In this document: positions 27,034 through 35,749 of the stretch, piece by piece
Numbering within the stretch: the first letter of the stretch is position 1
How the letters are laid out: the number at the start of each line of letters is the position of its first letter
Origin: an uncultured bacterium
GTDB taxonomy: Bacteria > Planctomycetota > UBA1135 > GCA-002686595
Assembly (NCBI GenBank): GCA_938075305.1
Contig: CALJGV010000002.1
Coordinates: 1-64,000 of the forward strand
Length of the DNA: 64,000 nt
Direction: 5' to 3'
Notes under the pieces: model-generated
Seen by the model: the letters and a program-made list of their open reading frames with translations, nothing else
The model's database searches: none
What the model was told of the DNA's origin: nothing
Position numbers and translations under genes: made by a program

Positions 27034-28956
27034 ATGGCCAAGGCTTACACAGCAGACCAGCTGACCGTCCTCCAGGGGCTTGAGGCCGTACGCAAGCGCC
27101 CCGGTATGTACATCGGCGGGGTGAACAGCGCGGGACTCCACCACCTCGTCTGGGAGGTGCTGGACAACTCCGTGGACGAGGCCATGAACGGCCACGCCAG
27201 CGAGATCACGCTCACGCTCCACAAGTCGGGCGACACCGTCACCATCGCTGACAACGGGCGCGGCATCCCGGTCGATCGCAACAAGAAGACGGGTAAGTCT
27301 GGCCTGGAGCTCGTCCTCACCGAGCTCCATGCCGGCGGCAAGTTCCAGAACGACGGCGATGGAAACTACAAGACCTCCGGGGGCCTCCACGGCGTCGGCG
27401 CGTCTGTGGTCAACGCCCTTTCCAAGAAGCTCACGGCCGTCGTCCGGCGGGACGGGGGACAGTACAAGATGGACTTCGCCCGCGGCGTCGCCGCGACGAA
27501 GCTCCTGAAGGCGAAGGGCAAGGAGGTCCGCGGCTCGGGGACGACGATCACGTTCACACCCGACCCGAAGATCTTCCCGAAGACGACCTTCAACCCGGAG
27601 ACCCTCCAGCAGCGACTCGAGACCGCCGCGTTCCTTCACTCCAACGTGAAGCTGGTCTTCGTGGACGAGGTCGCCGGGAAGCGTACGGTCTTCCGCCACG
27701 AGAACGGGATCCGCGACTACCTCGATGATGTCAGCAAGTCCCGCTCCGCCTCCCCCATCCATGAGGAGCCATTCTTCCTGGCCAAGGAGACCCCGGACGC
27801 CCGCGTCGAGATGGTGTTCCAGTGGACGGACTCCACGGACGAGCATGTTCGCAGCTACGTCAACGGCATCACGACCGGCGCGGGTGGTAGCCACGAGAAC
27901 GGATTTCGCGCGGGGCTCAACAAGGCGGTCCGGAACTACATCGAGACTCACAAGCTCACCCCGCGCGGGGTGAAGATCACTCACGAGGACATCCGCGAGG
28001 GGGTCCTGGGCATCCTCTCGGTCTTCATCGCGGACCCCCAGTTCCAGGGGCAGACCAAGGATCGGCTGAACAACCCAGAGGTCCAGGCCCTCGTCGACGG
28101 GGCCCTGCGGCCCGCGCTCGAGAAGTGGTTGAACTCGAACAGCTCAACCGCGGAGCAGATCATCACGCGCGTGATCGCCGCCAGTCGAGCCCGCGCTGCC
28201 AGCCGCGCGGCTTCAGCCTCCGTCTCGCGCAAGTCAGCCACGAGTCGCCTCACGCTCCCCGGCAAGCTCTCGGACTGCTCCACCAAGAACCGCGACGACT
28301 CCGAGCTGTTCATCGTCGAGGGTGACTCGGCCGGCGGCTCGGCCAAGCAGGGTCGCAACAGGACCCTCCAGGCCATCCTGCCCCTGCGCGGCAAGGTCCT
28401 GAACACGGAGGACGCCGGGCTCAAGAAGGTCCTCGACAACAAGGAACTGGCCGACCTGGTGACCGCGCTGGGTTGCGGGATCGGACCGAACTTCGATCTC
28501 TCCAAGCTCCGCTACCAGCGGGTGATCCTCCTGGCGGACGCTGACTCTGACGGCCACCACATCACGACGCTCCTGCTGACGTTCTTCTACCGCCATCTGC
28601 CCGGGCTCATCTCCGCGGGGCGCTTGTTCATCGCGGTCCCCCCGCTCTATCGCGTGGACATCGCGAAGGAGACCTGGTGGGCCGCTGACGAGGCGGACCG
28701 CGACCGGATCATCGCCGAGCACGGCGGTGGCCGCTCCGCCCCATCGATCACCCGCTTCAAGGGGCTCGGTGAGATGATGCCGCGCACGCTCTGGGAGACG
28801 ACGCTCGACCCCAAGCAGCGTCGCCTCCTGCGGGTCGAGATCGCGGACGGCCTCGAAACGGACCGGGTCATGAGCGACCTGATGGGCAAGGACCCCTCCG
28901 CCCGCTTCCGCTTCATCATGGAGCGCGCCGAGGAGGCGACCGAGGTCGATCTCTGA
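27034..28956 (+). CDS. Type IIA DNA topoisomerase subunit B (ParE/GyrB family)
   Basis: Protein of 640 residues, the usual length for ParE/GyrB without an insert. The GHKL ATPase domain shows LEAVRKRPGMYIGG, VLDNSVDEAMNGHA and TIADNGRGIPVD; the transducer carries the QTK loop (FQGQTKDRLNN). The TOPRIM domain has FIVEGDSAGGSAKQGR and LLADADSDGHHI, and the C-terminus has FKGLGEMM and LWETTLDP. It forms an A2B2 enzyme with the preceding subunit; the 4-bp spacing implies balanced synthesis. Assignment to topoisomerase IV or gyrase is open for the reasons given under subunit A. Confidence 0.9.
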   Translation: MAKAYTADQLTVLQGLEAVRKRPGMYIGGVNSAGLHHLVWEVLDNSVDEAMNGHASEITLTLHKSGDTVTIADNGRGIPVDRNKKTGKSGLELVLTELHAGGKFQNDGDGNYKTSGGLHGVGASVVNALSKKLTAVVRRDGGQYKMDFARGVAATKLLKAKGKEVRGSGTTITFTPDPKIFPKTTFNPETLQQRLETAAFLHSNVKLVFVDEVAGKRTVFRHENGIRDYLDDVSKSRSASPIHEEPFFLAKETPDARVEMVFQWTDSTDEHVRSYVNGITTGAGGSHENGFRAGLNKAVRNYIETHKLTPRGVKITHEDIREGVLGILSVFIADPQFQGQTKDRLNNPEVQALVDGALRPALEKWLNSNSSTAEQIITRVIAASRARAASRAASASVSRKSATSRLTLPGKLSDCSTKNRDDSELFIVEGDSAGGSAKQGRNRTLQAILPLRGKVLNTEDAGLKKVLDNKELADLVTALGCGIGPNFDLSKLRYQRVILLADADSDGHHITTLLLTFFYRHLPGLISAGRLFIAVPPLYRVDIAKETWWAADEADRDRIIAEHGGGRSAPSITRFKGLGEMMPRTLWETTLDPKQRRLLRVEIADGLETDRVMSDLMGKDPSARFRFIMERAEEATEVDL

Positions 28957-29082
28957 GGTGATCCGGACCGCGGACGTACTCCGCGCAGCCCCACCAAGCT
29001 GTCCTCCGCCTGTATATGGACGGGAACGCGGTTCCGAGGTTTGATGTAGTGCTCCGTCCCGTCACCCCTTATCCAACGCCCC

Positions 29083-29625
29083 ATGTACGGACTAGTCAAT
29101 CGCGCCGTTGAAGGCCTCGTGCGCAGCCGCTTTGGAGACGATGCCTGGGTCACCATCTGCAGCCGGGCAGAGGTGGATCCCGGGGGTTTCGTGGCGATGG
29201 AACTGTACGACGACTCCATCACCTACAAGCTCGTCGGAGCCGCGTCGGAGACCCTTGAGCTCCCCGCGGAGACGGTCCTCGAGGCCTTCGGTGAGTACTG
29301 GACGATCTACACCATCGAGGAGGGCTACGGTGATCTCGTCGCCATGATGGGCAGCTCCCTCAACGAGTTCCTCGACAACCTCGACGCGATGCACGAACGC
29401 ATCGGCCACGCCATGCCAGGGCTGGTGCCGCCGAGTTTCAAGCGGGACTCACGGGAAGACGGCTCCAGCGTGCTCCACTACTACTCCGAGCGGGAAGGCC
29501 TCGCGCCCATGGTCATTGGGCTGCTCAAAGGCCTCGCCAAGCGCTTCGACACCTCGATCGAGATTGAACTGCTCGACTCCAGCGTGCCCGGCCACTGCCA
29601 GTTCATGATCCGAGAGAGCGCCTAG
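29083..29625 (+). CDS. H-NOX heme nitric oxide/oxygen-binding sensor
   Basis: Protein of 180 residues beginning MYGLVNRAVEGLV, the canonical HNOB start. The proximal heme ligand is His104 in NLDAMHERIG, followed by the MPGLVPP turn. The porphyrin-propionate clamp Y-x-S-x-R is Tyr133, Ser135, Arg137. It binds heme and senses NO (or O2) in the cytoplasm. It ends 5 bp before the histidine kinase that carries the matching H-NOX-associated domain, so the two form a sensor-kinase pair. Confidence 0.93.
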   Translation: MYGLVNRAVEGLVRSRFGDDAWVTICSRAEVDPGGFVAMELYDDSITYKLVGAASETLELPAETVLEAFGEYWTIYTIEEGYGDLVAMMGSSLNEFLDNLDAMHERIGHAMPGLVPPSFKRDSREDGSSVLHYYSEREGLAPMVIGLLKGLAKRFDTSIEIELLDSSVPGHCQFMIRESA

Positions 29626-29630
29626 GAATC

Positions 29631-31247
29631 ATGGGTGACTCGTCGGTCTCGCTCTCCAGCGAGAGGTTCGCCACCTCGTTCCCCTTCGGCCTCGTCCTCG
29701 ATCGCGAGCTGCGGATCGTCCAGGTTGGCGAGGTCCTGCGCAGCCGGAAGGCGGTCGAGGTGGGTGAGCAGGCCGACGCGACCTTCGAGGTGCTCCGTCC
29801 CCGCGGAGCCCAGAGCCTCGCCGAGATCGAGCCCTCCCCCAGGATCGCCGTGGTCCTGCGACATCGCGCGACCAACTTCGAGCTCAAGGGCAGCCTCGTC
29901 CCCCTGGAGGAGCCCGGCCAGCTCGCCTTCTTCGGGTCGCCGGTCCTTCACAGCGTGAGCGAGGTGGCCGCCCAGAAGCTGACTCTCGGGGACTTCCCGC
30001 CGAGCGATGCTACGCCCGACCTCTTGCTGGCCATGCAAGCGAGCAAGACGGCCCTCAAGGACGCCCGAGAGCTGGGCAAGGAGCTCAGCGCTGCGCTGAA
30101 CGACGCGCACGCCGCGGTCCGCGCCAAGGAGCGCTTCCTCGCGGTGATGAGCCACGAGATCCGAACGCCCCTGAACGGGTTCGGAGCAATGATCGATCTG
30201 CTGCGGACGACCGAGCTCACGGACGAGCAGCAGGAGCAGATCGTGACCATGGACTCCTGCGGTCAGGCGCTCCTCGCCCTCGTGAATGACATCCTCGACC
30301 TGTCAAAGATGGAGGCGAGCGGCGCGGAGCTCAAGCTGAACCCGATGTCGTTGCCCGAGACCGTCCACCGCATCGCCAACCAATTCCGCGCCAAGGCGTT
30401 CGCCAAGGGCCTGCGGTTCGACGTCGATTGCGGTGACGCGTTCGAGGCCCCGCGCTCGGGAGACGAGCGCAGGATCGGACAGGTCATCGCGAACCTCCTC
30501 GGAAACGCGGTGAAGTTCACGGCCGAGGGAGGCATCCGGCTGTCCCTGGAGCCTCTGGGAGAGGATGGAGCGCGGATATTGATCTCCGACACGGGCATCG
30601 GGATCGCCGAGGCGGCCCAACCCTCGCTGTTCGACCCGTTCACCCAGGCCGACGATTCCGTGACCCGTGAGTTCGGCGGCACGGGCCTCGGTCTCGCCAT
30701 CTCCGGTGAGCTCGCGCGCGCCATGGGGGGCGCGCTGGAGCTGGTCAGCAGCGGCCCGGAAGGCAGCACCTTCGCCTTCTCGTTCGTACTGGAGCCCGTG
30801 GACGGAGGCGCTCTCCCTGACCCCGTTGAGGACGCGCCCGCGATTCCAGCCGCCGAGCCAGGGAGGTTCCGGGGCTCCCGAGTCCTCATCGTCGAGGACA
30901 ACCAGATCAACCAGGTGATCGCGCGGCGGCTCGTGGAGAAGCTCGGCGCCGAGGCCGAGGTGGTCGCCGACGGCCAGGCTGCGGTGGATGCGGTCGCGAG
31001 ATCGTCCTACGACCTCGTCCTGATGGACCTCATGATGCCCATCATGGCCGGGACGGAGGCGACCCGGAGGATCCGCCAGCTCGACGTGGCATGGAGCGAC
31101 CTCCCCATCGTCGCCTTCACCGCCGGGGCCTTCGAGCACGACCGCGCGGACGCGATCGACTCAGGCATGAACGGCTTCCTCGAGAAGCCCGTCCGCCTCC
31201 CGCTCCTGCAGGCGGTCATGCTCAACCACCTCTTGCCCCCGAGCTGA
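29631..31247 (+). CDS. Hybrid histidine kinase with H-NOX-associated (HNOBA-like) domain
   Basis: Protein of 538 residues with no transmembrane segment. Residues about 10-115 look like the HNOBA sensor partner (FPFGLVLDRELRIVQVG, FELKGSLV). A coiled coil (about 130-165) leads to the dimerisation domain with phospho-acceptor His175 (AVMSHEIRTPLNG). The ATPase has NLLGNAVKFT, ISDTGIGIA and GGTGLGLAI. A C-terminal receiver starts at about 416 with acidic pocket VEDN and phospho-acceptor Asp466 (LVLMDLMMP). Signal flow is expected as NO/H-NOX to kinase to receiver; no separate output protein is adjacent, so the target is elsewhere. It converges on the radical SAM gene. Confidence 0.9.
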   Translation: MGDSSVSLSSERFATSFPFGLVLDRELRIVQVGEVLRSRKAVEVGEQADATFEVLRPRGAQSLAEIEPSPRIAVVLRHRATNFELKGSLVPLEEPGQLAFFGSPVLHSVSEVAAQKLTLGDFPPSDATPDLLLAMQASKTALKDARELGKELSAALNDAHAAVRAKERFLAVMSHEIRTPLNGFGAMIDLLRTTELTDEQQEQIVTMDSCGQALLALVNDILDLSKMEASGAELKLNPMSLPETVHRIANQFRAKAFAKGLRFDVDCGDAFEAPRSGDERRIGQVIANLLGNAVKFTAEGGIRLSLEPLGEDGARILISDTGIGIAEAAQPSLFDPFTQADDSVTREFGGTGLGLAISGELARAMGGALELVSSGPEGSTFAFSFVLEPVDGGALPDPVEDAPAIPAAEPGRFRGSRVLIVEDNQINQVIARRLVEKLGAEAEVVADGQAAVDAVARSSYDLVLMDLMMPIMAGTEATRRIRQLDVAWSDLPIVAFTAGAFEHDRADAIDSGMNGFLEKPVRLPLLQAVMLNHLLPPS

Positions 31248-31261
31248 GGGAGCGCAGGGGC

Positions 31262-32905
31262 TCAGCCCTTCGTCGCGTCCGTCATGGACACCGAGGCGCG
31301 CGAGGCGTCGTTGCCGCTCGTCCCGGTCTTATGACCCGGGTCGACCCAGCTCCGCACCGTGTCGACGCCGCCGAAGAGTCGACGGGAGAGCTTGCTGTAC
31401 GCACCGAAGGCCTTCGCCTCCAGCCTGGCGTTGGCGTAGCTCCCATCCTCGAGGCGACGCTGCGCACGCCGCTCCCACCAGCCGACCTTGCCCCGGGCGA
31501 GGCCGTAGCTGAGGGTCGCGTGGTGCTGGTACATCATCCGCGCCTTGGCGACCCGAGGCGGGATGTTGCCCGGCCAGGTCTCCTCGAGGTGATACTCGCC
31601 GATCGACCCCCACTCGGGGATGGTGGACGGGCCCTTGTAGCCGAGCGCCACGGCCTCATCCCACATGACCGTGCCGGGGATCGGACGGTAGGGCCACACG
31701 TTCGGGCGCGCGAGCGGCGCGGCGTTGTGCAGCCTGCGGCACTGATCGATGGTCGCCATCATCGACTCCTCGCTCTCACCGGGATAGCCGATGATGTAGG
31801 TGATCGATCCCTGCACGCCTCGGCGGTCCATCTCGACCGCGGCCGCGATGTTGTCGTCGCCTTTGATGGGCTTGCCGATGCGCTGCATCATCTCGTCCAG
31901 CCCCGCCTCGGCGCCGATCTCCGCCACGTACATGCCGGACTCGGCCATCATGTCGAGGGTGTCCGGCTTGTAGTTGAGGATGGAGTGCGTCTCGATGAAC
32001 GAGTTCCAGCCGATCCGCAGGTCTCGGTTCAGCAGCCCCTCGGCGAAGGCGCGGGTGCGCTTCTGCATGACCCCAAAGTTGGCGTCGTGGAAGCGGATCG
32101 AGTCGAAGCCCCAGCGATCCTGGAGCTCCTCGATGTCGTCGAGCATCCGATCCGCGGGCATGCACTTCCAGCGGCGCATGCTGATCTCGGGGCTACAGCA
32201 GAAGCCGCAGGGCTCGGGGCAGCCGAAGCTCGAGAAGTAGGTGATCCCGAAGTAGGGCTTGCCGTGCCCGATCCAGGGAGGGGTCGGGAGCCGGAGCACG
32301 TCGCGTGCGGACTGGGCACGCATCTGGTGCTCCCTGTACGGCTCCGGATCGATCAGGTGCCAGGGAACGTTCGGGACCTGGTCCCACCCGGCGACGGAGC
32401 GGCGCGGCGTCCGGACGACCTCGCCATCCTTCATGAAGGCGATGCCCTCGATAGCCTCGAGCGATTCGCCGCTGGCGATGGCGTTGACCACGTCGCGGAA
32501 GATGAGCTCGCCCTGGCCGATCACGACGCACTCGTAGAGTCCGGTCTCGAGCATCAGGTCGGGCTTGACGCTGGCGAACCAGCCCCCGATCACGGCGGGC
32601 ACATCGGGGAGGCGCTGCTTCAACGCCTTCATCGCCAGCCACCCATCGGTGACCATGTATCCCAGGATCGCCGTGGTTCCCACCAGCAGCGCACCCTCGG
32701 ACTCTTGGATGAAGCGCTCGTGCCCCTCGGTTCCGCCATAGAGGCTGCCGTCGATGATCTTCACCTCGAAGCCGTCCTGTAGCGGGAAGGCCGCGATCGT
32801 CATCAACTCGAGCGGCAGCATGTCCTTGCTCGACTCGACTCCGAGGGTGTCGTCCACCTGCTTGGGCTGGTAGAGAACGATCTTCTTCTTCTGGCGCTGA
32901 ATCAT
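31262..32905 (-). CDS. B12-binding-domain radical SAM protein
   Basis: Protein of 547 residues from ATG 32905. The N-terminal 150 residues form a cobalamin-binding-like Rossmann domain (KIVLYQPKQ, ALLVGTTAILGYM, VPAVIGGWFASVKPD, VVIGQGELIF). The radical SAM motif is Cys229-x3-Cys233-x2-Cys236 in FGCPEPCGFCC, followed by the SAM-barrel elements IRFHDANFGV, EIGAEAG and YIIGYPGESEESM. This architecture is shared by methyltransferases and ring-modifying enzymes such as the BchE/HpnP-like group; the substrate cannot be named. It lies 53 bp downstream of pdxA on the same strand. Confidence 0.88.
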   Translation of the reverse strand: MIQRQKKKIVLYQPKQVDDTLGVESSKDMLPLELMTIAAFPLQDGFEVKIIDGSLYGGTEGHERFIQESEGALLVGTTAILGYMVTDGWLAMKALKQRLPDVPAVIGGWFASVKPDLMLETGLYECVVIGQGELIFRDVVNAIASGESLEAIEGIAFMKDGEVVRTPRRSVAGWDQVPNVPWHLIDPEPYREHQMRAQSARDVLRLPTPPWIGHGKPYFGITYFSSFGCPEPCGFCCSPEISMRRWKCMPADRMLDDIEELQDRWGFDSIRFHDANFGVMQKRTRAFAEGLLNRDLRIGWNSFIETHSILNYKPDTLDMMAESGMYVAEIGAEAGLDEMMQRIGKPIKGDDNIAAAVEMDRRGVQGSITYIIGYPGESEESMMATIDQCRRLHNAAPLARPNVWPYRPIPGTVMWDEAVALGYKGPSTIPEWGSIGEYHLEETWPGNIPPRVAKARMMYQHHATLSYGLARGKVGWWERRAQRRLEDGSYANARLEAKAFGAYSKLSRRLFGGVDTVRSWVDPGHKTGTSGNDASRASVSMTDATKG

Positions 32906-32958
32906 GATTCCGGGGAGGGGCGGCCGGGCTCGCAACGGCGAGCGGGGCCGCTGATAGC

Positions 32959-33927
32959 TTACTCGGCTATCCGGCGGGTGATCCTCGACGCCACACGGAG
33001 AGCTTCCGTGAGATTCTCCGGGTCTGCGACAGGTTGCCCGTCAGAGCGCCTCTTGCCGACAATATCGAACGCTGTCCCGTGCATCGGACTGAAACGCCGG
33101 TAGGGCAGTCCCGGAATGAACGTCACACCGGAATTGGCCCCGGCCAGCTTCAGCGGGATGAAGGCCTGGTCGTGGTAGAGGGCCAGCACAGCGCAGAACT
33201 CCCCCCGGAGCCCCCGGACGAAGACCGAGTCCGGGGCGACCGGGCCCTCCACCCTCACGCCGGCGGCCCGGGCCTGCTCGATCGCGGGCTTGAGGACCTC
33301 GATCTCCTCTCGCCCGAACAGCCCATTTTCCCCCGCGTGCGGATTCAGGCCCGCCACGGCGACGAGCGGGTCCAACAACCCGATGGAGCGGAGCGCCGTC
33401 CCGAGGAACAGGAGGCGGTCCAGAACGTGCTCGGTGGTCAGCCGATCCAGCGCTGCGCGGAGGGAGACGTGTCGGGTCGCCAGCATGACCCGGAGGCGCC
33501 CAGCGAAGCCCATCATCTCGTAGCGCTCCGCACCGGACCAGCGGCTGAGCAGCTCCGTCTGGCCCTCGACCTCCTCGCCCGCGGCGTGCATGGCGGCCTT
33601 GTTCACGGGCCCCGTAACGAGGGCGTCGACCTCCCCCGCGAGGGCGAGCTCGTGGCCGCGGCGGAGAGCGCTCAGCGCAGCCGCGCCGCAGCTCGCCTGC
33701 ACCTCCCCCAGCTCCCAGTGCGCGGGACCACCGGTGTCGATCCACCCGACCCCTTCCGGCCCGAGCGAGGCGGGGGCCCCCACCTCGGGGATCCAGTCCG
33801 GCCGCACGGCCCCGTGCCCGACCACGACCACGCGCGCTTCATCGCGCACGGCGGCGACCGCGAGGGGGGCGATCTCCGGACCGATGCCAGAGGGGTCGCC
33901 GACGGAGAGGGCGAGGAGGGGCTTCAC
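32959..33927 (-). CDS. pdxA: 4-hydroxythreonine-4-phosphate dehydrogenase PdxA
   Basis: Protein of 322 residues from a GTG at 33927 (M/VKPLLALSVGDPSGIGPEI). This NAD- and metal-dependent dehydrogenase makes the 3-carbon amino ketone precursor of pyridoxal phosphate in the DXP-dependent B6 pathway. Diagnostic blocks are SVGDPSGIGPE, VTGPVNKAAMHAAG with the metal-binding His, LNPHAGENGLFG and ALYHDQAFIPLKL, with a final SPMHGTAFDIVGK. The upstream extension of the open frame has no PdxA homology. No pdxJ is seen nearby. Confidence 0.93.
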   Translation of the reverse strand: MKPLLALSVGDPSGIGPEIAPLAVAAVRDEARVVVVGHGAVRPDWIPEVGAPASLGPEGVGWIDTGGPAHWELGEVQASCGAAALSALRRGHELALAGEVDALVTGPVNKAAMHAAGEEVEGQTELLSRWSGAERYEMMGFAGRLRVMLATRHVSLRAALDRLTTEHVLDRLLFLGTALRSIGLLDPLVAVAGLNPHAGENGLFGREEIEVLKPAIEQARAAGVRVEGPVAPDSVFVRGLRGEFCAVLALYHDQAFIPLKLAGANSGVTFIPGLPYRRFSPMHGTAFDIVGKRRSDGQPVADPENLTEALRVASRITRRIAE

Positions 33928-33982
33928 GGGGAGGATCTTAGGGCCCTGCCAGCCCAGGGGGAGGGACGAGCGCCCGTACGTC

Positions 33983-34306
33983 TTACCCGCGGCTCCCTGG
34001 CTCGCCCCGACGGCCATCAGATCCGCCTGCGGTCCGTTCCTCGTTGATCTCCCACAGGAAGGTGATGAGCTGCGCGACCGCGCCGAAGACCTCCACGGGG
34101 ATCTCCTCCCCAAGCTCGACCAGGGACAGCAGCTCCAGGAGGTCCTTGTCCTCGCGGACGGGAACGCCGGCCTCGATGGCCGTCTCCAGGATCCGATCCG
34201 CGATCTCGCCCCGGCCGCGGGCGACGACCGACGGCGCTCGCTGGTCGTCCGCGCGGTCGTATCGCAGCGCCACGACCTCGGGCAGCTTCTTGCCTGGGTC
34301 CTTCAT
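33983..34306 (-). CDS. FlhB-like cytoplasmic domain protein
   Basis: Protein of 107 residues that resembles only the C-terminal cytoplasmic domain of FlhB/YscU: VVALRYDRADDQRAPSVVARGRG, then VPVREDKDLLELLSLVELGEEIPVEVFGAVAQLI. The autocleavage NPTH motif and all membrane helices are missing, as in the FhlX/FlhB2-type small homologues. It overlaps the FliK-like gene by 4 bases (ATGA). In the flagellar and type III systems, FliK and FlhB together switch export specificity, so the pairing is functionally meaningful even though no other export genes are visible here. Confidence 0.82.
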   Translation of the reverse strand: MKDPGKKLPEVVALRYDRADDQRAPSVVARGRGEIADRILETAIEAGVPVREDKDLLELLSLVELGEEIPVEVFGAVAQLITFLWEINEERTAGGSDGRRGEPGSRG

Positions 34307-35655
34307 CCTTCGAGATCCATGACGTGGTCCTCGGGCTTCAGCCCCACCTGGCGCGCGTCGACCCGCGCCTCCGCCTCGGTGCCATCGGCGATCGCGAGCA
34401 GGACGTGACGCCCCTCGAGGGCGAGGGCCGACTCGAGTTCCTTGGCCCGGAAGCGGATCTCCTGGGCCACGTCCGGACGGGCCACCACCAGCCGCAGCGC
34501 GACCTGGTCGTCTCGGACAGCGAGGTCGGCTCGGACCGGCCCAAGCCCGCTGAACTCCACGCCCACGGTCACGTGGCAGGACTCTGGCTTGCGCTCCCCG
34601 CCGCCGCGTCGCCCCTTCTGATCACCGACAACCTGCACCGTGGCGAAGCCGTCGGGCCCCTCCGGCACCGCGAAGCCAAAGGCCGGCGGATCACCGAACT
34701 CCCGGCGCGCCACGTTCCACGCGTGCTCGAATTCGCGGGCGGCGAGGTGCCGCCCGATGACATCCCTGAGCGCGTTGTCCGCGGCCCCGGACTCTGCGAT
34801 CAGGGCAGCTGCCACCTCCTGCGGTGAGCGGAGCGCGCCGTGGAGCAGCGAGTCGAGGTAGCACGTCGCCTGGCGTGATCCCCCTGACCATGAGACCTGT
34901 TGATGCAGCAGGACACGGGCCAGGGCGCCGTCGATGGCGCTCCGGCTGGCGCTGCCCGAGAGCGCGGCCTCCAGGCCCGCAGCGGCTCCCCCCTCCCTGG
35001 CCGACTCCAGTCGGCCGACGAGCCGCTCGAGCAGGCGCACGCTGGCCTCCCTAAGGACATCCGCCGCGTCATGGGCCCTGAGTTCGATCCCCGCGGAGCG
35101 GCCGACGACCTCGGCGAGGAGCCCCTCGAGCGCCCCGGAGACCGCGCGGCCCGGGGAGCCCCCCGGGCTGACGCCGGCGGCCGCGAGAAGCGCATCGAGC
35201 AGCGCCTGCTTGGCCGCCTCGACGGAGTCCACCCCTGCGATCGTCGCGCTGGCGAGCAGCGCGAGCTGCCTTGCGACGTGGGACATCCGGTTGAGGGCTG
35301 CGAGCTCGGGGCCCCCGTCACGGCCGGGCTGGAACGCCATGGCGTCAAGGCGCGAGAGGAGCCGCTTGGCCCGGGGATCGCCATCGGCTGCCCCACGGGC
35401 CAGGGCATCGCGGAGTTCCTGCAGCCGTGTCCCGACCTCACCGTCGGCGTCCGGATCAAGGGCGCTGAGCGCGCGCGAGGCCCGCTCCAGCGCAGCGTCG
35501 GCCCGCGAATCACCGCTCCGTTCCGCATCCGGTTGCCCGGCGACGCCCTGCTTGGAGGCCTCGCCAGGCCGCGGCTCGGGGGCTCCCGGGCGACGGTCCA
35601 TGGGGCGGGTGGCCGGCACATCGGCCGCCCTCCTGATCTCGGGGACTCGATCCAC
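34303..35655 (-). CDS. FliK-like hook-length-control-type protein
   Basis: Protein of up to 450 residues from a GTG at 35655; ATG 35601 would give 432. The first 350 residues are Ala/Arg-rich and helical with little recognisable sequence. The last 100 residues (QVVGDQKGRRGG, VTVGVEFSGLGPVRADLAVRDDQVALR, FRAKELESALALEG) match the conserved C-terminal domain of FliK-type substrate-specificity proteins. It is coupled to the FlhB-like gene. It starts 94 bp downstream of glpK. Whether it works in a flagellum or in another export process cannot be told from this window. Confidence 0.7.
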   Translation of the reverse strand: MDRVPEIRRAADVPATRPMDRRPGAPEPRPGEASKQGVAGQPDAERSGDSRADAALERASRALSALDPDADGEVGTRLQELRDALARGAADGDPRAKRLLSRLDAMAFQPGRDGGPELAALNRMSHVARQLALLASATIAGVDSVEAAKQALLDALLAAAGVSPGGSPGRAVSGALEGLLAEVVGRSAGIELRAHDAADVLREASVRLLERLVGRLESAREGGAAAGLEAALSGSASRSAIDGALARVLLHQQVSWSGGSRQATCYLDSLLHGALRSPQEVAAALIAESGAADNALRDVIGRHLAAREFEHAWNVARREFGDPPAFGFAVPEGPDGFATVQVVGDQKGRRGGGERKPESCHVTVGVEFSGLGPVRADLAVRDDQVALRLVVARPDVAQEIRFRAKELESALALEGRHVLLAIADGTEAEARVDARQVGLKPEDHVMDLEG

Positions 35656-35749
35656 ACCCGGTTCTCGGACGATCCAGGCGTCGCTGGAGCCGAATCGTCT
35701 CGGATCTGGAACCCAGGCCTCGCCCCCCCCCTGGGCGGGCCCGCAGGCC

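Noticed and set aside
32959-34113. Longer PdxA frame starting at 34113
   Set aside because: PdxA homology begins at the GTG 33927; the extra part overlaps the FlhB-like gene in another frame.
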